DNA of 64,000 bases from Motacilla alba alba (lineage: Eukaryota > Chordata > Aves > Passeriformes > Motacillidae). Of this stretch, positions 61,000 to 64,000 are shown in pieces (position 1 is the first letter of the stretch; the number at the start of each line of letters is the position of its first letter). The DNA is taken from contig NC_052016.1 of the NCBI RefSeq assembly GCF_015832195.1, positions 31,207,129 through 31,271,128 of the forward strand. The letters are read 5' to 3'. The notes under the pieces were generated by a model. That model was not told where the DNA came from, ran no database searches, and saw only the letters and a list, made by a program, of their open reading frames with translations. The position numbers and the translations under genes are program-made.

Positions 61000-63900
61000 A
61001 AAAAAAAAGCAAAAACAAAAGAACAAACAGTTGAAAAAAAACTATCAAGGCAGATATGATTTTAAGAAGGAAGAGGTTTAAAAAATATGTATCTTTAAAT
61101 AAACTACCTTAAACCTGAGATGAAGGAGTGCGGGTAAGCGAGGAGGAAGTTGGAAAGGAGACTAATATTGGGAAGCATCCTTCTCCAGGGACCACTGACA
61201 GTAGGCACAGCACGAATAGCCAGGCCATGGCTAGAAACCCTGCCGCATCTCTGTGATGTGGCTTCCCTTGAGGTCTGAGATCAAGTCTTCTGAGGTACAG
61301 TTCTCCTCAGACTGTAGTCACTGGGGTATGAGTGAGGCCAGTGGATCTTCTCTCTTGAGGTTGGATTGTGCCCACCACCCACTCTGGCACAGCAAATGGG
61401 GCTTGCAGGAAGCTCAGCAGCAGGGCTGAGTTTTCCCTTCACTGCAGGTATGACCTGTGGCCCTAGCAGGAGGAGACAAAGTGTCCTTCCTCTTTATGCA
61501 CCCACAATTCAGAGTGGCCACCAGCTGCCTTGTGTGTGGGCAAGGAAAAGAGGAGATCCTGTGGAGAGCAGAGGTTATCTACCTATTTTTAAGAATTTAC
61601 TTCAAAATTATGTGTTGGGATTTGAGCTTCCTGGATCATCTCTCCTGCCTGCAGCTTTGCAGGTTAAGCTCTTTGTGGGTGAGAGTGGTAGGAGGGAGAG
61701 GTGCTGTAGAAAGCCCTCATACCCATCATGTTCAAGGGGTGAGAGTACCATCTTTAGACTGGCTGGGGATGGTGAAAGTGCCCCTACAGGCTTTGATGGG
61801 ACTAATCAGCACCACTGGCCTTTGTCCAAGGCTGTGACTGCCCCATGGCTGTGGATGGCACTGGAGGAGTGTGATGAGTCACTGCCCAGTCCCTAGGGTG
61901 ACACATTCACACGTGTCCTGCTGGAGGATATAGCTGTTGGTCTACAGTCTATGAGACCAAATGACCCGTGAAGGGCTTTCCAGCCCCTTTGTTCCCTTGG
62001 GAGCCCCCAAACGCAGTCTGACATGGACTACATTTACCGTGCTTACATTAGATTTGTACAGTCAAACTTCTGCTGTCAGCTGAACCATACTGCTCTCTTT
62101 TGGGGAAATGCACTCGCTAGCGGTGCCTGGGGCAGTCAAGGAAGAGGGGAAGTCCTCCTACGCACGTCCAACAGAGGCTTTTTGGCTGTGAGCTTGGAAA
62201 GTGTCCAACACAGCCACACTTGTGTGGTTAAAGTTGGAGGGGAAAGCACACACCGTGATGCTCGTCCTGACTGGCAAGGGCTGTGTGAGTCACAGGCTGG
62301 GTGCGGATGCCCAGTGAGCATGACTCCTCACAGAGGGGCTGGCAGAGAGTTGGAGGCATTTTAACTTCATTTTAGCAGTTTTTAAATGCAGTTTGTTTGT
62401 GGGCAATTCCCAAAGGAGTGTGGCTGGCAAAGTGCTCACACTGGCTCTAGCGTGATGGGACAGCAACAGGCCTTTCTGCTGTCAGCTGTTTGATGCAGCA
62501 GCTAACCACAGATCGATGAAGAGACACTGCCTGGCCCTCCTTGAAAGTAAGGGAGATGCAAAATCACCATTGTTTTGCTTCACATTTTTACCTTCCAGTG
62601 CTGAAACTTTCAGTTTGCCTTGCCTTGTGTGCCAGTGGATCCCCTAGTTGTGTCTTCCTTCTGAAACTTGTTTCTTGCTTTTAATTATTTTTATCTAATT
62701 TCTTAATATTACTCTGACTCCAGGAAAAAAAAAAATCATAGACTCACAGAATCATAGACTGGTTTGGGTTGGAGAGACCTTAACACTCATCTAGTTACAA
62801 TCTTGAACACTTCCAGGGATGGGTCATTCACAGCTTTCTGGGACAACCTGTTCCAGTGCCTCATGACCCTTACAATGTCTTCCTAATATCTAATCTAAAC
62901 CTACCCTCTTTCAGTGTAAAGCCATTCCTCCTTGTCCTGTCACTAAGTGCCCTTGTAAAAAAAAGTCTGGCTCCATCTTCCTTGTAGGCCCCTTTAGGCA
63001 CTAGAAGGCTTCTACAGGGTGTTCATGGAAACTTCTCTTGTCCAAATGTAATTCTCGAAAAATAATCTAGTTGTAAATGCTTCTGTTCTGTAGAAGCTCA
63101 TTATCCTAAGTACTCCCTTCCCACCTCCTTCCCTTCACACCCCCTTGTCTGGTTTTCCCAAGACTAGAAGCTCTTTGGGGAATGGACTTAATGACTTTCT
63201 TGTGTCTGCTTTGCAGTAGAGGTCTTGTGGAGCAAGATAATAATCTTTGTGATCATTTAATTTAGACTAGATTGCCCCACACACAGAGGCAAGGCTGAAT
63301 TAAAATTGCATAAGCAATCTAGATTGTGATATTTTCAGTGGGTTTTATTAACAGTACAATTTCTTTAATACAGTAGTTAGTGCAATGTCTCTCTCATAAA
63401 ATTCTCTCCTTCTTCCTACCCCAAAATCAAGTGTGTGGTGTATATTTGCCCTTGTTAAACATTGGACATGTTGCAGGCCTCGGTTGTCACATCATGATAT
63501 CACTGGAGCAGAGCAGAGAAACAGGTCAGTACTAAGTTGTTACAATGTCAAAATGAAAGAATATGCCAACAGGCATGGCTGAACCTCCTGTTTCTCCTGC
63601 CCTTTCACAGGCTTTCTGTCCCGTGTGCAGAAAGGGGAGATGTGCTGTAGTTCCCAAACCTGGTTAATTCCTAGCCTGTTTCTTTGCGCTCACCTCCAGC
63701 ACCAACTGCTTAATTCTCTTTTTCAGTCCTATGTGCCCTCCAGCTCTTAGGTAAAAATGTCAAATAACTTGGATAAATGCCAGCATTCCCTCTTAATATT
63801 TCCCCACCTCCTTGCCCATCAGTCCTGATGTTCCTCTGTGCTCTTTGTCCAGTGAGGGTTTGTGCACTCCTGTTCCCTTGTGCATCTCTCCAGCCTGCTC

Positions 63901-64000
63901 ATGTTTCTTCCTTTGGTTTCCAGCAACAGTCTCAGCATCCTGTCCAGTTCCCAAACCTGTTTGTCCTTCCCTACTAATGCTGATTCCTAAGCTCCTCACT
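61000..64000. other. Intergenic, no gene recognised
   Basis: Apart from the CR1 at 62.7-63.0 kb, nothing in these 3 kb looks coding. Open frames such as 61366-61896 lack splice signals, conserved motifs or recognisable similarity. Confidence 0.6.
62735..63015 (-). mobile_element. CR1 3' end
   Basis: The reverse-complement CR1 tail (ATCATAGACTCACAGAATCA) is followed by GGTTTGGGTTGGAGAGACCT, CAACCTGTTCCAGTGCCTCA and CCTCCTTGTCCTGTCACTA. The 3' terminus is at the low-coordinate end, so the element is on the minus strand. It is diverged and 5' truncated. Confidence 0.93.

Noticed and set aside
60023..61081. 100-200-codon frames on both strands in the second CpG island
   Set aside because: Same GC-bias effect; low-complexity Pro/Gly/Arg translations with no motif. 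A noncoding DRD3 first exon is the simpler reading.

Overview
The window is vertebrate nuclear DNA, almost certainly from a bird. It carries several CR1 retroposon ends, the dominant avian LINE, recognisable by their ATTCTRTGA-type 3' tails. It also has short avian-style introns and a conserved amniote gene block. Three solo LTRs of types I associate with songbirds suggest a passerine, but that is an inference. Three protein-coding genes are present, in the same order and orientation as human 3q13.31: CCDC191 (minus), QTRT2 (plus), DRD3 (minus).

Layout. 1-4.7 kb: no gene recognised; by synteny it lies between ZDHHC23 and CCDC191. 4.7-24.74 kb: CCDC191 on the minus strand, 15 coding exons whose splice phases close into one 904-codon frame encoding coiled coils and tryptophan-rich repeats. 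24.74-24.87 kb: a CpG-rich bidirectional promoter; the CCDC191 and QTRT2 start codons are only 131 bp apart. 24.87-38.5 kb: QTRT2 on the plus strand, 8 exons, 423 residues, with zinc ligands intact and a clear AATAAA. 38.5-48.1 kb: tail-to-tail intergenic DNA with no recognised gene. 48.07-58.29 kb: the six coding exons of the dopamine D3 receptor gene on the minus strand. A second CpG island at 60.14-60.96 kb, with an excellent minus-strand splice donor, probably holds the DRD3 promoter and a noncoding first exon. 61-64 kb: intergenic, with one CR1 end.

The genes are not one pathway. QTRT2 is the accessory subunit of the tRNA-guanine transglycosylase that makes queuosine. DRD3 is a Gi-coupled dopamine receptor. 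CCDC191 is a poorly characterised coiled-coil protein whose C-terminal half resembles the centrin-binding repeats of SFI1. CCDC191 and QTRT2 probably share promoter elements.

Mobile DNA explains much of the rest. There are three solo LTRs with target-site duplications, all antisense to the gene they sit in, and a CR1 inserted inside an older CR1 of opposite orientation. I did not find a convincing undescribed system. The most useful observations are the antisense LTR cluster, an LTR 64 bp from a CCDC191 splice donor, two alternative gene ends or exons (CCDC191 3' end, DRD3 third-loop exon), and an unidentified 200-codon open frame at 46.2-46.8 kb.
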